The notes under the pieces were generated by a model that ran no database searches, was not told the DNA's origin, and was given only the letters and a program-made list of their open reading frames with translations. 64,000 nucleotides of DNA, from NCBI GenBank assembly GCA_013398955.1, contig VWPU01012277.1:118775-182774 (forward strand), read 5' to 3'. This document shows, piece after piece, positions 49,696 through 63,772 of the stretch (the stretch's first letter is position 1; each line of letters opens with the position of its first letter). Position numbers and translations under genes: made by a program. The stretch is from Callaeas wilsoni (lineage: Eukaryota > Chordata > Aves > Passeriformes > Callaeidae).

Positions 49696-52600
49696 AATTT
49701 CTAAGGCACAGGCTTTACAATGCCCTGTGCGTACCAGCAGTACGTTTCTTCACCTGACAGCGTTTCAGTGTTCACCTCCTTGGGCAGATGCTTTGCACGA
49801 GTTCTCAGACCAACATGAAGCCTCTGCTGTCTTTTAGGCAGTATGGCTCTGACTGACAGCTCCCAAGTGGAAGTCAATAAAGTAATAAAATTAGAAACAT
49901 AACTCACACCTCTTTATGCCTGGTTCAGCTGGAAGTGCAGAGCCTTTTCTAGTGGGATCTGCTGGCATCTCTCACGTGCTGGTTTGCCCCAGTAGCTACC
50001 TGGCTTGCACCCATAGAGTCTTTTAGATGCATGAGAACAGTATGTAGAAGCTACTTAGACGATAGGCGTAGAAATGACAACAGTCGGAAAGACTTGCCCA
50101 GAAGATCATACAGGTTTTTATATTATTTAAAATCTTGCTGAGAAATGGCCACAGGTGTATGTCGATGCAAGAGAAAGGCTTTTTATTGTTTTAAATTTGT
50201 TGCATAACATCTGGATATTTCTGCTAGTAGCTATCTCCTGGTTGGTAAAATGATTCCGTGTTTCCATGCACAAATACAAAATTATTGAAATTTGACTTGC
50301 TTGGGCCATCCAGGTCCACACAAAGATCCAGTCATGCTGACCCTCATGGAAGGAGTAAGAAGCTATTAACCAGAATAATGGTGGGCAAAATCAAACCTGT
50401 GAAGTGGTCATTGAGCTTAATTAGAAGGGCTAAATTTGCTCAAAATTCTTTTTTTGCTAAATTCATCTCTACAATTTCTCTTTCCCTAAATATAATTTGG
50501 AGACAAGTTATCCATCACCCCCATCGATTTGCTTCTCCCGAAAAGGCTCCTGTAGCATCTCAGCTTCCTCCCTAAGCACCTTTCCCCAGGATAATATGTA
50601 ATAGCTCCTGGGTGGTTTATTTGGTTTATTCTCCTTTTCTTGTTCTGTTCTTGCTTTGCCCTTCTTCTACCTGCAGTCACATCTTGCAGAGCAGCAGGAC
50701 TTGCTCTGTCAGGGGCAGTTGCCCATGACAAACCTATCTCACACAGTTCATTGGGAACAGGGTACTCACTGGCAGAGCCAAGTGCCTTTCCCAAAAACTA
50801 AAAGCACATAACAGCATGAAGACAAAACTTTATAAACATGACTCAAAGCACCAAATTGGATGTAAATCAATTATTTAAGTCAATTAAAATGACAGGAATC
50901 AAGAACTAATAATGGAAAAGAAAGGATGTCTTAAAATATTCCAAACAGATTCTCTTCCTCCTATTCTTGTCCCATTGAACTATATTTATCTGCAGTACAG
51001 GAGGTTCATTCTTTCCTTTGGTTATTTAAGAAGGACAAACAGTTTTCCACCTTGATAACGTATCAGCTCAAACAGAGCAATACATCTTTTATGAAAGGTC
51101 AAATAGAATACTTGAAAATTTACCAAATCAATACTGAAGATCAAAATTCTGCTTTCAGACATTAGAATAGAAAGCCCTTTCATAATATGGCAGGACATTA
51201 ACCATTTTTTGAGTGAATTTTTCATCAGCCTTATTGAAAACAGTCCCTGGCCAGAAGTCAACTGAACATCTATGCAAAAAGGCTGAACGAGGTGGTCTAA
51301 GCTGTGTGAATAAACACTGCCTTATGCACTAGACTCTTCTATGGCAAGAATGCATCTAATCTGTCTGGCCGTCATGCAACATCACGTATGTACTAAAAAC
51401 TGTGATTACATTCATTTAAATTTAGTACATTTGGAAATAGATATGTAGTTAGCTAGACCATCAGTCCAGTTGTTATCTTGAATAGGATGTTATGAATCAT
51501 TTTCCCATTTGGCTTTAAGAAATACAATCCCTTTTACAGAGACACTGTGTGAGGGTCAAATATATTTCAGAGAACTGTTGGAAAAGTAGAGAAGAATGGA
51601 ACAACTTTCTCTCTGTTTTAGAAAGACAAGTATATTAATTTTTCTTTCATACATGATTTTTTTCTTCTTTTTAAAAATCTTAAGTAAAACCCCTAATTTG
51701 TTTTAAAAAACCACAAAAAGATTTTGGTTTGGAAGCTGAAATGTGCCTCTAAGCACTGAGGAAGTACAGAGTGAGCCTTTGTAATATAAATGATCTCTTA
51801 AGAATCTGAGTTCTGTGCCAGAGCTCAAAATAGTTATTACCCAAAGAAGGAACATTTTCTTCCCCAAACAGAAGCACTGAAAGAAAGAAATGGACTCACA
51901 CCCAACCTATGCATGTTATCATATACCAGTTGAGTTGATAAAGTGAAAGGCCTATTTTTATAATTTTTTACTTCTACTTCGTTGATATACAAAGGATTTG
52001 AGAAGATAAATATAGCAACTGAAGATGGAAAGAGAACTCTCAACACACTGTTCCTTTGTATGCTTTAACTACGAATTCTCAAAAGGTCTGTTTCTTATTG
52101 AAAAGGAGCTGCTGTCATTAGTGTGTGATGTAGATTCCTCAGAAAATACAAGAAGTGAGAACAAAGAGAACAATGAGAATAACGCAAGTCATAATTTCTG
52201 TCCTTAATGTGCAATCCCATTAACAAATGAACTTTTCTAGAGAAGACCAGAAATAAAACCCTGAAATACTAAAATCCTGAATTAGTGCTTTTAACTAATG
52301 GCATAAAATTAATTTTATTCATCACCAAATCAAGGTATATGGTGTTTGTTTTGCAAGTCTGTGAGATTTGCTACTGAGCAGTACAAAATGCTTTATTACT
52401 GAGAAGAAGGAAAGACGATCTGGTGCTTATTAGCCAAGTTCTTTTCACTGAAATCTGGTATTCACACAACTGGTGTTCTTCCCCACTTTGCCTAAGACAT
52501 TTATCTGCTCCCAATATTGATCTTTCAGGCTGCAAACCCATTTTGACAAAAATTTTTTAAAGTAATGAAAATCTAGGGCCTCAAAGATTACATTATTCTG

Positions 52601-53350
52601 CCTGAGGACAAAATCCACTTACAGACACACCATTAAATTTGCTTCAGAGGACAAAATACTGATTTTGCATGAGGGTGTTATTTACCAATAAAAGATAAAG
52701 AGATGCTGGGTGGGAAGAGCTGGGAGCAGAGGCCATTAAAACAACATGACACTATACTACACTGTGGTATCACATTCCATTAAACTCGTCTGTAAAAAAA
52801 CATAAACAAAAAGGGGAAAACTAGCTAGCACTTGGAACAGAAAAAAAAAAAACCAGGCCAACAGGTATTTTCATAGCATACCCAGTGAGATGAGAAGTAT
52901 ATTCAGTAGCAAAGCTGTAATGGCTCTCTTCAGTTACAATGAAAATGTTGGTCAACTTCAATTACCCTCTCCAGGGTTTTCAGTCACCAACAGAAAATGA
53001 GCCAGGTAGTATGACACAGTGATCATGCGAGCCAGCTGTCACTGAAGAATAGCCTGACCCTAATGTCACCCAGGTTTTCTAAACAGAGAGATTAGAAAGA
53101 GAAATTGTAGATTTCTGTGATCGTTCTTCAGCGGAGTAAAAGGAAATAACCTTTGGAAGAAAACCCCTCCTCCTCCACAAGAAGACTGCCTTTTGAGCTG
53201 TTTCAGGATTTAGTCTATAAAAAAAATGACTGTAGGTGAGTCTAGTAAATAAAAATCTTAAGTGGAAAATTATCTTTCTCAAGCGAAAATTGTAACTCTC
53301 TGGGTACATTACTCTCCCTAACCCATAGCTGTAACCAACTTTCCTAACCC
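49696..53350. other. AT-rich noncoding interval
   Basis: No gene or dispersed repeat was recognised. Short frames at 50258-50575 (+) and 50486-50794 (-) overlap each other and show no domain. Confidence 0.55.
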
Positions 53351-53355
53351 TACAG

Positions 53356-53760
53356 GGCATGTGGCACCCTTACGTGGGCTACTTCTGGACGGCAGCTACT
53401 CCAGGGGCCAAGGACGCCCTGGTGAGGGGTGATGATGAAGGATTACATCCCCCGTGCAGCCAGGCTGGTGTGCTGTGCCTGCAGGCAGGGCTCGGAGCAG
53501 GGCGGCATCTTTGCACGAGCACAGCCGAACGGCACTACTGTGTGTCAGAGTTGCATCAGGACTGTTTCCAAGCTGCACCACGCAAGAGCTACAGATTGGC
53601 TATCTTTGCAGCAGGGCTGCACCTGTTGCCAGTTCCAGAAAATACATTTGGAATGTGTGTCAACTATAGTACAAAAGTCGGCTTCAGTGAGGGGGCTCCC
53701 CTGTACCGCCTGCAGCGTCACGGTGACTCACAGAGCTGACAGCAACCACAGCACCAAGCA
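53356..53760 (+). other. CpG-rich patch with exon-like signals, unidentified
   Basis: This stretch has 14 CpGs in about 405 bp, far above its surroundings, and all three forward frames are open for 70-126 codons. At its left edge a pyrimidine-rich tract ends in ACAG|G at 53355, a good splice acceptor. A CTG|GTGAGG donor follows at 53421/53422, framing a 66-bp (22-codon) segment that is open in phase 0 (starting GMWHPYVGYFWTAA). A second forward frame is cysteine-rich (pairs such as CCACRQG, CQSC, CTCCQ). No family is recognised. It may be a true small exon, a fragment of a young GC-rich insertion, or a chance open region due to GC content. Confidence 0.3.
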
Positions 53761-54098
53761 GCAGACATGATTCTACACAGATGTCACAACCCAAAAAACC
53801 CTGCCATCGTTATGATACTGTTAAATAGCACCTGGGCTAGGTGATTTACGTTTTCATCTTCATTCAAATTTGACAAAAGTAAAAGCAACTGAAAACAGAG
53901 TTATACTCGGAAACACCATCTGGAGCTAGGACAGAAGTCAGAGTCCATATTTGGATCTGGCATTTCAAGAAAGACTTCTATAGACTTCTCACATATATAT
54001 TTGTATTTTAACTTAGATACAGTTTAAAGTCTGCAGATTTTGCTTAGGTGCAATACGGACTTAATGTTTTGCTAGAAATTTTTCAAGAAATTACTTCA
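53761..54098. other. Short noncoding interval
   Basis: AT-rich sequence between the CpG patch and a CR1 copy. Nothing was recognised. Confidence 0.6.
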
Positions 54099-54530
54099 AA
54101 AAAGGTGGTGAAGGGTCTTGAGGAGAAGCTGTCTGAGGACAGATGAGGCCACTTGGCTTGTTCAGCCGGGAAATGAGGAGACTGAGAGGAGACCTCATTG
54201 CAGTTTACAGGTCCCTCATGAGGGGAAGAGGAGAGGCAGACACTGATCTCTTCTCTGTGGTGACCAGGGACAGGACCATGGGAATGCCCTGAAGTTGTGT
54301 CAGGGGTGGTTTAGGTTGGATATTAGGAAAAGAAAGGTTCTTCACCCTGAGGCTGTTTGGGGATTAGAACAGGCTCCCCAGGGAAGTAGTCACAGCACCA
54401 AGGCTGACAGAGTTTGAGATGCGTTTGGACAATGCTCTCAGGCACATGATATGACTTTCAGGGCTGTCCTGTGCAGGGCTAAGACCTGGATTTAGGTGAT
54501 AATTATGGGTCCCTTTCAACTCTATGATTC
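54099..54530 (+). mobile_element. CR1 LINE 3' 0.43 kb
   Basis: A CR1 fragment of the same subfamily as 34566-35437: AAGGGTCTTGAGGAGAAGCT, GAGGAGACCTCATTGCAGTT, GTGACCAGGGACAGGACCAT, GGTTGGATATTAGGAAAAG, GCGTTTGGACAATGCTCTCA, and the final GGTCCCTTTCAACTCTATGA. The octamer tail has decayed to a single unit. Open frames are short, so the copy is older or more mutated than its sister. Confidence 0.94.
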
Positions 54531-55749
54531 CTCTTGGTACAGTGAGTAGAACAGCACAGTAGTGAAAAGCTGAAAAAGCAAAAGATTATCTTTTAAAAGC
54601 ATCAAAGCCTTCTGAAGCCCGAAAATGTTGAATAAATTTCTTTCCAAAGCAAGGGTAACACCCTATTCTGTGGTTTTGTCTTGTTATCTGAAGTAATTTG
54701 TTTTCCTATGGTAAAGAATCTAACTTTTAAAATCAAAACCTGTCTGCTGGCAAAATGTCATATCAGTCAGAAATGTAGCCCTCCTGCTTTGGGCAAATGT
54801 AAGACATTCAAGCCCCGACAGAACAGCCATCACCAGCTGCAACCCTAATGCTGCCATGTGCAATAAGCAGTCTTGCATGGAAACAGTACTGGCCACCCAC
54901 GTGTATTGAGGTGGATAAATCTGAAAGAACATTAGCTGGATCGAGAAGGTAGGTATTTTTCTCTATAGTCTCTTGGAGTCATAGTTCCCACATTCTGTTC
55001 TGAGAGCAGATTCAGTTGTGAGGAGCTGCCATTTCCAGCCACAAGCTTTGAACACCCCTTTTCCAAACATTTTTTTCCCCTTACTTTCTCACGTATACAT
55101 TTATAACTCAGACTCACCAGTAATGATCGTGATGTACATACATGTGTTTGTGTGCACACACAGAGGTGGGGCAGCAAGAGCAGGCGGGGTGTTAGTCAGG
55201 GACTTCCAGCCTCACTTCTAAAAAATTTTCCGTTGCTCACATGGCACAAGAGTCTCTGTGGTAACCATGTCTCTCATACATAATTAAACGGATGTGCTAA
55301 TGACATTTTTAAGTAACAGCAATTGACATTTTTCCCACTTTAGAACCTGACAGGCAAGTCTGGACTTCATTAACCTTTTGCAGTTTAATAGTGGTTTTGT
55401 GATTTAGCAGAGCAGATAAAAAGGCAAGAACTTCCTTCTTTCCATGTAAATTCGGCATGCCAAAATGCGTTACATGATATATCCAGATAGACAGCTTTGT
55501 GTGACCAGGTATAGGTGAAGAGATATTCTCATTAAGCTTCATTAAAGTGACCAAGAAGACACAGGTTAGGTCATTTATAACACAGTACCAAAATATTTCT
55601 GTAAGGTCACCTTTGAAGAATATGAAGTACAATGACTAAAAGTTTTGAGAAAAAAATGGAATCCCTGTGTGAATTAATATCTCATGAAGCAAAAATTTAG
55701 TTTGATCAGAACAGATTCCTGCTATAAAAGTAATCTCCAAATACATTAT

Positions 55750-55922
55750 TTACGTGAGGCTCGATGACTTGCTCTCTGGGGGAAGATGTGGCGAGGCGCA
55801 GAACATTTCCTAGCGCAGGCTGGCGCTGAGTGCCCACTGGCATCGCAGGATATGCCACTCAAGAGCAGAGCCAGGCAGCCTCTGCAGCACCTTGGGATTT
55901 GCTCTCAGCTTTAAGCAGCGAG
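55750..55922. other. CpG-dense patch of unknown origin
   Basis: Eight CpGs in about 170 bp (several as GCGC or GCGA), in an otherwise CpG-poor region. A forward frame at 55830-56063 (77 codons) covers part of it without family features. No LTR termini or CR1 landmarks were found. Confidence 0.3.
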
Positions 55923-56643
55923 CAGGGCTGTCAAGCACCACAGTGTTTGCTGGCTCACCAAAGAAGGTTGACAGGCCCTGCAACCTTCTGTCACTTCCTA
56001 CTGTATCAAAAACAGCAATTACTGTTTGCCTTTAGTTTTGTGTGCAGCTGTGTCTCTGACTAGGGTGCTTCATAGGTTAAGATAAAGGGGAGAGATTCAG
56101 AGGAATGGCATCTCCTGTTCATGGCCTATTGATCATGCAACACATGTGTATTGAGCAGCTTCCCTGCTGGAAGAGACTCCTGATATCTAAATAATTCCCT
56201 TTTGGATCTCAAGGCTTGGATAGAGCTCAGCCATCTCATGAAAGTGTCCATTTTCCAGAAAATCTGAAAAAATCCCAGTTTGCACACAGGTCTTCTGTAA
56301 AAATGAGTAGGCACCTATGTCTTTTGTGTGTGAACATTGATGGTACCTATTATCATCTATAAAGCAACAGGCAGAAATGGGTTGGGAACACACAAAACCA
56401 ACAGTGGGTTTGACAACTACTCTTCTGCTCAGGGTACTGCATTTATTTAGAATGTCATACCTCTGAACTGTCCATTAAAAACACAGAAACATAATGAGAG
56501 ACAGCATTTCTCTATTGCTTTCTTGTCCTTTTTTCAGGTTTTAGACAATTTTCAGAGTTATCTTAGTTACTTTGTTGATCTTATTTAAGTTATTGAATTC
56601 TTCAGGCTGTGAAACGTAGTACCTCCATTTTTAATATATATTG

Positions 56644-56679
56644 GAAAAGAAAAAAAAAGAAAAGAAAAAAAAGAAAATG
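56644..56679. repeat. A-rich (AAAAG)n-like run
   Basis: Thirty-six bases of A with single G interruptions. The forward open frame starting here owes its lysine-rich start to this run. Confidence 0.8.
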
Positions 56680-59600
56680 ACTGACCATAGGCCTTTCTCT
56701 AGTTTCTCAGAACTCCAAATGAAGCCTTATGAATCAAACAAGAAAATTCTATCCAGTCTATTGCTTCTTGTAAGTTGTTTATTACATTTGTTCATGCCAA
56801 ACACAAACCAATTAAAAACTTGCAATGGAAGAATTCTACCTGCAGTTTCCATTTGTGTTATTAGTGCTTTTCCTTTCATGGACTCAGAAAACAGGTTTGA
56901 AAGCAGATGCCGTAATACAATCAAATCAGGATGATGCAACCAGAAACCAAGGAGATAAAAAAACACGTAAAAAAGGGTTTTGTTAAATAAAGCCTCAGTT
57001 GTTGTTAAGGTTTGGTTGTCAAAGGGAGGTACTTTCAATAGCAGTGTGGCACCTAGTTTGCCACTTTGAAATTCCCTGACTAAACTAGTAACACAATCAG
57101 CTCTATGCAAAGGGAAGGACTGTACAGGCTGGATTGAAGTTCTTTTTGTACTGCAGTATTATTTCTCATTTCCTTCTGAATTCATCAGTCTTGTGCTCGG
57201 TAAATCTGGTGACCTTGTCTGAAATCCAATACACTATAACTTATATTAAGCTCCCTAACTATACAGCTGCTCTTAATACAGTAAGTGCCTATTTTGCTGT
57301 GTGATTCTTTTCTTCTCCCTTGGTTCACTTCACCTATGCCATTCATTACAGGATAATAAACATGTTTTGACATATTTGGCTGTTTCAGCTGAATGCTTTC
57401 CTGCCCTGAAGAGACGCCCCTTTGAGAGAAGTGTTCAGTACCCAGCATTTGAAGGGTTTATATAAAAAAAATGCAGACATGATCCCCAGGGACATACCAC
57501 GTCTCCAGTTACTGGCAGTTCCTCAGATGTGTCTCCTACCAAAGGTCTCAGTCTTTTTTTGGCAGTGGGATGCAAAATTTTAGTTCTTAGATACTTTCTG
57601 ACCGGGTGCAAATTATTTCTACTATCACATAAGTCACTTTTTGCAATGAGAAATGGAACAGGTTGCATGTAAAAAAAATCTTGTCCCGCTTCCCTGTCAG
57701 CAAGTTGTCAATGGATGGTCGCTGTCTCCAGTGCACCTATAGCTACAGCTCCTAACAGCAAGTACCCTCGTACTTCTCTCTCTCTCCATGACTTCTTCAG
57801 CTCCTTGCTTTATAGTCATCGAATACTTCCAGATGGCTCTCTTCTTAGCTTTGAGCTGTCACAGCTGCAGCTTTCCCTTCTTCGGTACAGTAACTGTTTA
57901 ACAGAAAATTACTCGTGACACTCCTGTTTAGCTTCTGTTCCATCCAGACAATTCTTTCATTTTCTTACCCTTTTTTATCAATTATTTTTACACACAGATA
58001 TAGATGAAGAGAGGGCATAAGGGGTCAGAGAATGAAGTGTCCAGAAAGAACTTGCAGGAGGTAGAAGTAGGAAAGGAGGGAAATCATGCAGCCTTTGGAT
58101 GACTGTAGGCATTGGCACTGAATATTTTCTCTCCACTTTTATTTAGAAAGGTATTAATGACTTCTTCATCTGTTGGGCAGATGCCCATTTTATTCCACAA
58201 ACTTCCAGCAGGACAACTAATGTTGGATGCACAGGGGAAACATCTCTTCTGTCCCATTAGATTGATATGTCTTAAAATCAGGCTATTAAACTGTAAGGAG
58301 TTGGACATAAAAGTCTGCGCTGGGTACAGAGTTGTGTAGGGATCTGCACTTCAAGCAACCTAGCATCAGAAGCATTACTTTTGTCCTAATGGTTGATGTG
58401 CTTCTTTTCTGAATGTGTGATTGTCAGCCTGACTAATAAGGAGTTGCTGTATGTTCTGCTGCAAGTAGAAAATTATGCCACATCCTATAAAGAAGACAAA
58501 TGCTTAATTTGTATGTTGTGCTGGACATGAAGAGGGCAAAAAACCTCTGCATATGTTTGGATAAACAGGGGAAACAGAGAAACTTCAATTCTTAATGGAT
58601 AGAAAATGTGATGCTTGTTCCAGAACTAAGTTTTTGGAACATCCATTTCCAGGATGTGCCTCTTTAAAAGACAGGGAAAGCAGCCCAGCAACTTTATAGC
58701 TGTACCTGCTTCATCTGGAGTATTTCATGAAATCCTAGCTCTGCTCTATCAATATGAAATACTGAAAGTATATTATTTTCCATAAATGTCAGAAAACTGA
58801 AATTTATTTTATCAGCTGAAGTTCCCACAAATTACTTTAAATGCTGACATGGCTGTGAAAGTGGTCTGTTAGTGACTTTCATGCAGCATAAACCTATTCA
58901 GCAACTTGTTCATGAATGGGATATGTTTCACTATTTTCAACGCCAATATATTTAATATGAGAGGCAGTCAGCTAGGCAGCTATCTGCATTTCTCTGGCTG
59001 TTTTCTGGGAGTGAACTTAGTCATACTCCATTGGTTTTGAATCTAAGGATCTCTAATGCAGTGCTTGCTTAATCACTCTTATCGCTGGAAAATTCAAACA
59101 GCTCTCGCATTCAGAGTATCACAGTCACAAGAAGATGTGAGATATGCCTCTAGGCTAGAAGTTTGTATAGTCTCCTCTGTCTTCCTTGTCACTACTTTGG
59201 CTACCTTTTCTTCTTCCACACAGCATTCTTTTCTTTCTTTCACAAAGTCTGAAGAGAAATCTCAGGGAAAAAAAATGCAGAAAAATTATCCTAGGAGCTA
59301 AAGCAGCCTTGTCAGTGCATTTTTACAGAAATGGGCCCAACCCAAAACCTGTGGCCTATGATTCCTGTTCTGGAATTCCAGACACATTCTTCTCACCACT
59401 TTCCTTCATCTAGCGTCATTTCAACCTGTTCAAAATGGAGGTGAGACACTACCACCTGGTTTTGATGGCATGTAGTGCTCTTTACATTCATTCTGTTCAA
59501 TTGCACATCAGTTTGCAAAAACTCATTTCTCCATCTCCCATTTGCTACTCCTTTTTTTCCCAGATGAAGACATGATCATACCAAACCATGTACTTGCTAC

Positions 59601-62600
59601 TTTCAGATAATCAGCTGGGATATATTACACCTGACTTTGCTCATGACGGCTACTCACAAAAGCTGGACAGCACTGAAGGGGCTGCAGTGATGAGAGTCCA
59701 GACTAAGCTTTCTAAAGTGTCATGCAGTGCATCAGTGAGATCAGGTGCATAGGATGGCTGTGGCATGAAGAGAGTTTTTAATTTGGCCATTGCTGCTGGT
59801 TCTCCCATCTTCAGGAAGATATAAAAGCAACATCAGACTTCAGAGAAAAGTGGTCACAGGTACAATATATTTTCCATGTGAGGAATGATGAAAGAAACTA
59901 AATCCCTTCAGTCTGGAGACAGAGGATAAAATGAAGATCTGTAAAATGTCAGGGAAGAGGACTCCATTTTCCTTTTGTCAGTCCTCTTAAGGCAGTGTTC
60001 AGTCCCCATCTGGACTCACATCCGAGTCCTACATGTTAAATCTCTCGCTCTGCATTAAGGTGCTTTTAATCTTTGCTGTAAAGAAAGAGTGCAAGATATT
60101 ATAGCCTGAATAGATCTGTGCTGTGTACCTCACCAAAAAAGATACCAACCACACATATGCACCTGCAGCATTTGAAAGTGTCACCCTGAGTTGTGGAAGT
60201 CTTATCTTTTTGCCTTTTACCGTCTGCCTTTTCAGTAGGGAGAAACCAGACAATATCAAGACAACATATTCTTCCAAGTAAAAAGATGCTTTGAAAATTC
60301 TCCCTGCTCTACCTCCAGTTTGGAAATGGTTAAAAATGGAATTTTAATTGTGCCAATAATAGCAAAATGATCAGTGCATACATTTATGAATGTACTAATT
60401 ATATTCTCAGCTTAGAAAATCTGTATTGTATACACTATCATTTTGTTTCTAAGAAAAGAATTCTCTGATATTTTTTAGCTAGGTTTTGGAAGGTTGCTCT
60501 AAAGGTTTTGTGACAACCACACAGGAAGCTGCTGAAGGCTCTTGTATTTCTGTATTTTTAAGTATTTTCCTGTGCTTTTGAATTGTTGCCTGGATAACAA
60601 TATGGATGGTGGGGCGTGTTTTAAGGATCTACTGGATGTTAACAATGTCACCACGTTAAAAATACACACTGTTGCAGCTACAGCCTTTTCTTGGAATAGT
60701 GTAATTGGTATTTCCCTTGTTCAGAATTTTTCTTTGCACAGCACATGAAAAGCGAGGAAGTCCAAGCAAGTGTGTTTAATTAGTACTCCTATTCATTTTG
60801 TAACATGCTACAGAATTTATCTTGGCACATCCTTGTTAAAAATGATAGGTAATGTCATTAACACTCTGGTTCTACACAAACGAGCTACAGCATAGATCAC
60901 CCCACAGAAATAAATGCTGTAGCTATTGATCCAGCTGAATGGACCAGTGAAAGCTAATTTCCTTTGATTGTTTTATAATTCATTTCAGATCTTGTAACTG
61001 GTCATAATGTCATTTCAGCATGGAGACAACTGCCAATGAAGGCATCATATTATGGTGTTTCTGTTTATAAATAGAGCTGAATCCTAGTTAATTTTGCTCT
61101 TTAGACTGTTTCCCTTCTTCCTCCCCCTTTGCTTTCAGCCAAGTGCCTGGAATCACTATAAATCAGATTACAAAAAAGTCTTCTTCTGAGAACAGTAAAG
61201 CTGTTTTAAAATTGAAATGCATTGAAGCAAGAACAAACAAAATTGTTGTTATTCCTGGTATTGTCAGGGAAATCTCAGCTACCGTCTGCTGTAATGAAAA
61301 GAAATGTTGTTATCTGGAATACCTTGTCAAAATTCACCTCTCTATAAAAAGTAAATATTATCATATGTAAGAAAAAATTCACCCTTTAGCTAAGCCACAA
61401 AAATAAGTGGAACTATAATAGGAATAAATATGATCCATTAGGTCAAATTCTGTTCAGGTTTACACCAAAGGAAATTGGGATGATCCCAGTGAATACAAAA
61501 AATAATAAATTATTAAAGTTGTAAAAGAAAGGCAGGGTAAGCCTAACAGATATAAGATTTTTAATTAGACTTTCTATGCCATAATGACATTATCACAACA
61601 AAATATCATGGTAGCAAAACCTTCAAGTCTTAATAAAAAATTAGAAAATCTGAAATATTTAGTAGAACCATATTTTCCAAACATATAGAAGGGTTTTCAC
61701 AGTTTAGCAAGATGGAATTCATGTTGGAAAAATCTTTGCAAACTCAGAAAAACAGAGCTGAATCAGAAGAAGGAAATCATCATAAGAAAACATTTTGTTT
61801 CAGTGATGATATTTTGATCATTCCTTATTAGCTTGATTGTTTAATATTCACTCAATATTTCAGTGGAAGACAGAGATGATCTGTTCAAATAGCTCTATAT
61901 TAACTGGTATGGGTTTGATATCAAGCAAAGAGACTGTGGATATGGGCATGATACCTATAGATTTTTAAGTATCAAAAAGCAGAATTTCATAAAGCTTCCT
62001 GCTTTTCCTGCTGCTTTTATCCCTGATAAGGTTATCATGTCAATTATACTGATGAGATGCACAATATGCAGTGCATTGTTCTCTTCACACTAAGCAGCAA
62101 TTAAGGGAAGTCATAACTCAGAGTTTATTGACTATGTTATTCACTGTTGCACACCAGAGTTCTCTCTTACATCTCTGCTTTCACTCCACTATCAACAAAA
62201 CCTGAAAAGCTCCTTATAAGTCAAAGACAGCAGCCCCTCCACCTGGGACTGCCAGCTGTGTTTGCCAAAACCAGATGTTCATTCCTGGAAGCCCTTTCCC
62301 CTTGTGCTCCATCAGACCCAATGTCTGTGCACTCCCATCTAGGTAACAGCTGTCCCCTGTCCCAGCGCGTCGTCCCAGGCTCCATTATCTGCTTTTGGTT
62401 TTTATTTCTTCCTGGCCATAGCCAGAAATTCAAAATCAGCTGCAACCTCTGTGACAGAAAATCAGAGGAAAACCTTTTGTTTTCTTCTGTTTGGGTTTTT
62501 TTACGTTTAGTTTTTTAAAGTATTATCTCTTCAAATAGCACTGTCAGTAAGTCTGGAATGAAAAAATAAGCTGTAACCTAAATATCCCTGAAAACAGATG

Positions 62601-63772
62601 CCCAGCGAAAGCTCAGTTTTCTTTAACCTGCCCAGAATACAGGGCAGTATCTTTGGGACTTAAGAATATAGAACATCCTGTTCTTCAGCTTGTTGTTTTC
62701 TGCAGCCTGTTTCTTCCCCTCCCATTTATCTAGAATGATGGATAGTCTTCAGTGGGGACCACAAAAAAATCAGTGAAATATGTGTCTTTTCTTAGTGTTT
62801 CGCAATAACATCCTTTTGTTAGAGGGTTATTCAAAAGCTATAACAAAGAACACTGGCATGTAGAGGCACAATAACCTTTTAATAAATGTATATTTTTCTA
62901 ACATTAAATTAAAATGTCATGCATTTTTCTGTATTTCCTCTTCCACTACTGGTGATGTTCACCCCAGAGCTATATTAAGCTTCCCTTTGTTTAATCAGCT
63001 CATTCATCTTCATCCACTATTTTAGGTATTCAAGAACCTGAAAGTGTTCAAGATACCATTATAATAACATAATATATTAGTGTTCTGTAGTATTTTCTTG
63101 CCAAAATCTAAAAGGTACTTTGTAGACAGTAATGATTTTCTGAACCTACCAAAATACAAATGGTCTGGGTGAGTTTACTGCTATTTAATTCTTGGATTTA
63201 AAAGGTTAAAATCTCGTCCCAAATTTCAGTGCCAGCAGTCAACACCAGCTTTTCTGATTTATGGCCATCTGGAGTGGTTTAAGGATTTTCCAATGTAACA
63301 TTACAATTCATTACTATGCATCCAGTTGAGATCAATTATGAGAGAATATGTGCATGTTCAGAAGCTTGAGGCTCCGTTAAAAAGATCCATAAGGAGCCTT
63401 TTTATATCTATAAAACAACCTATACCAGGCCAGGTCCTGACTCCAGTTCCATATCTGAACTTTTCCAATTCCAGATTGAGTTAGACTCAGTTATGCAGTC
63501 CTCTAAGACCAAAGTTTATAGAAATATCAATAAAGTAATCAGAAATAGTGTTTTTGCAGAGCAGTAGCAGCTTTGGGCCTTTCACAACTGAACTTTACAC
63601 AGCTAATGTCAGGACAGCAACGAACAGGAGATTTTACCTACCATGGCATACATAGGGAGAAAACTAGCAAAAGGAAAAGAGACTATTCGTAAAATTTCCA
63701 TGAGGCAAACCTAGTTTGAAGGTAGTCTATGGGTATCCTTGAACAAGGTGAAGAATATTTTCTTTAAGTAAT

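Larger units (their letters stand above)
54531..63772. other. 9.2-kb interval without recognisable genes or dispersed repeats
   Basis: Apart from the CpG patch at 55750-55922 and an A-rich run at 56644-56679 nothing was identified. The longest frames (reverse 56727-57110, 127 codons; forward 62147-62518, 123 codons) lack domains. The segment near 59650-60010 faintly recalls old CR1 (a CAGTCTGGAGACAGAGGATA phrase) but not well enough to call. Confidence 0.5.

Noticed and set aside
56641..56934. Lysine-rich 97-codon forward frame
   Set aside because: The start is a run of A; the rest has no family features and overlaps a reverse frame.
59650..60010. Possible ancient CR1
   Set aside because: Only one short phrase recalls CR1; no ordered series of landmarks and no tail.
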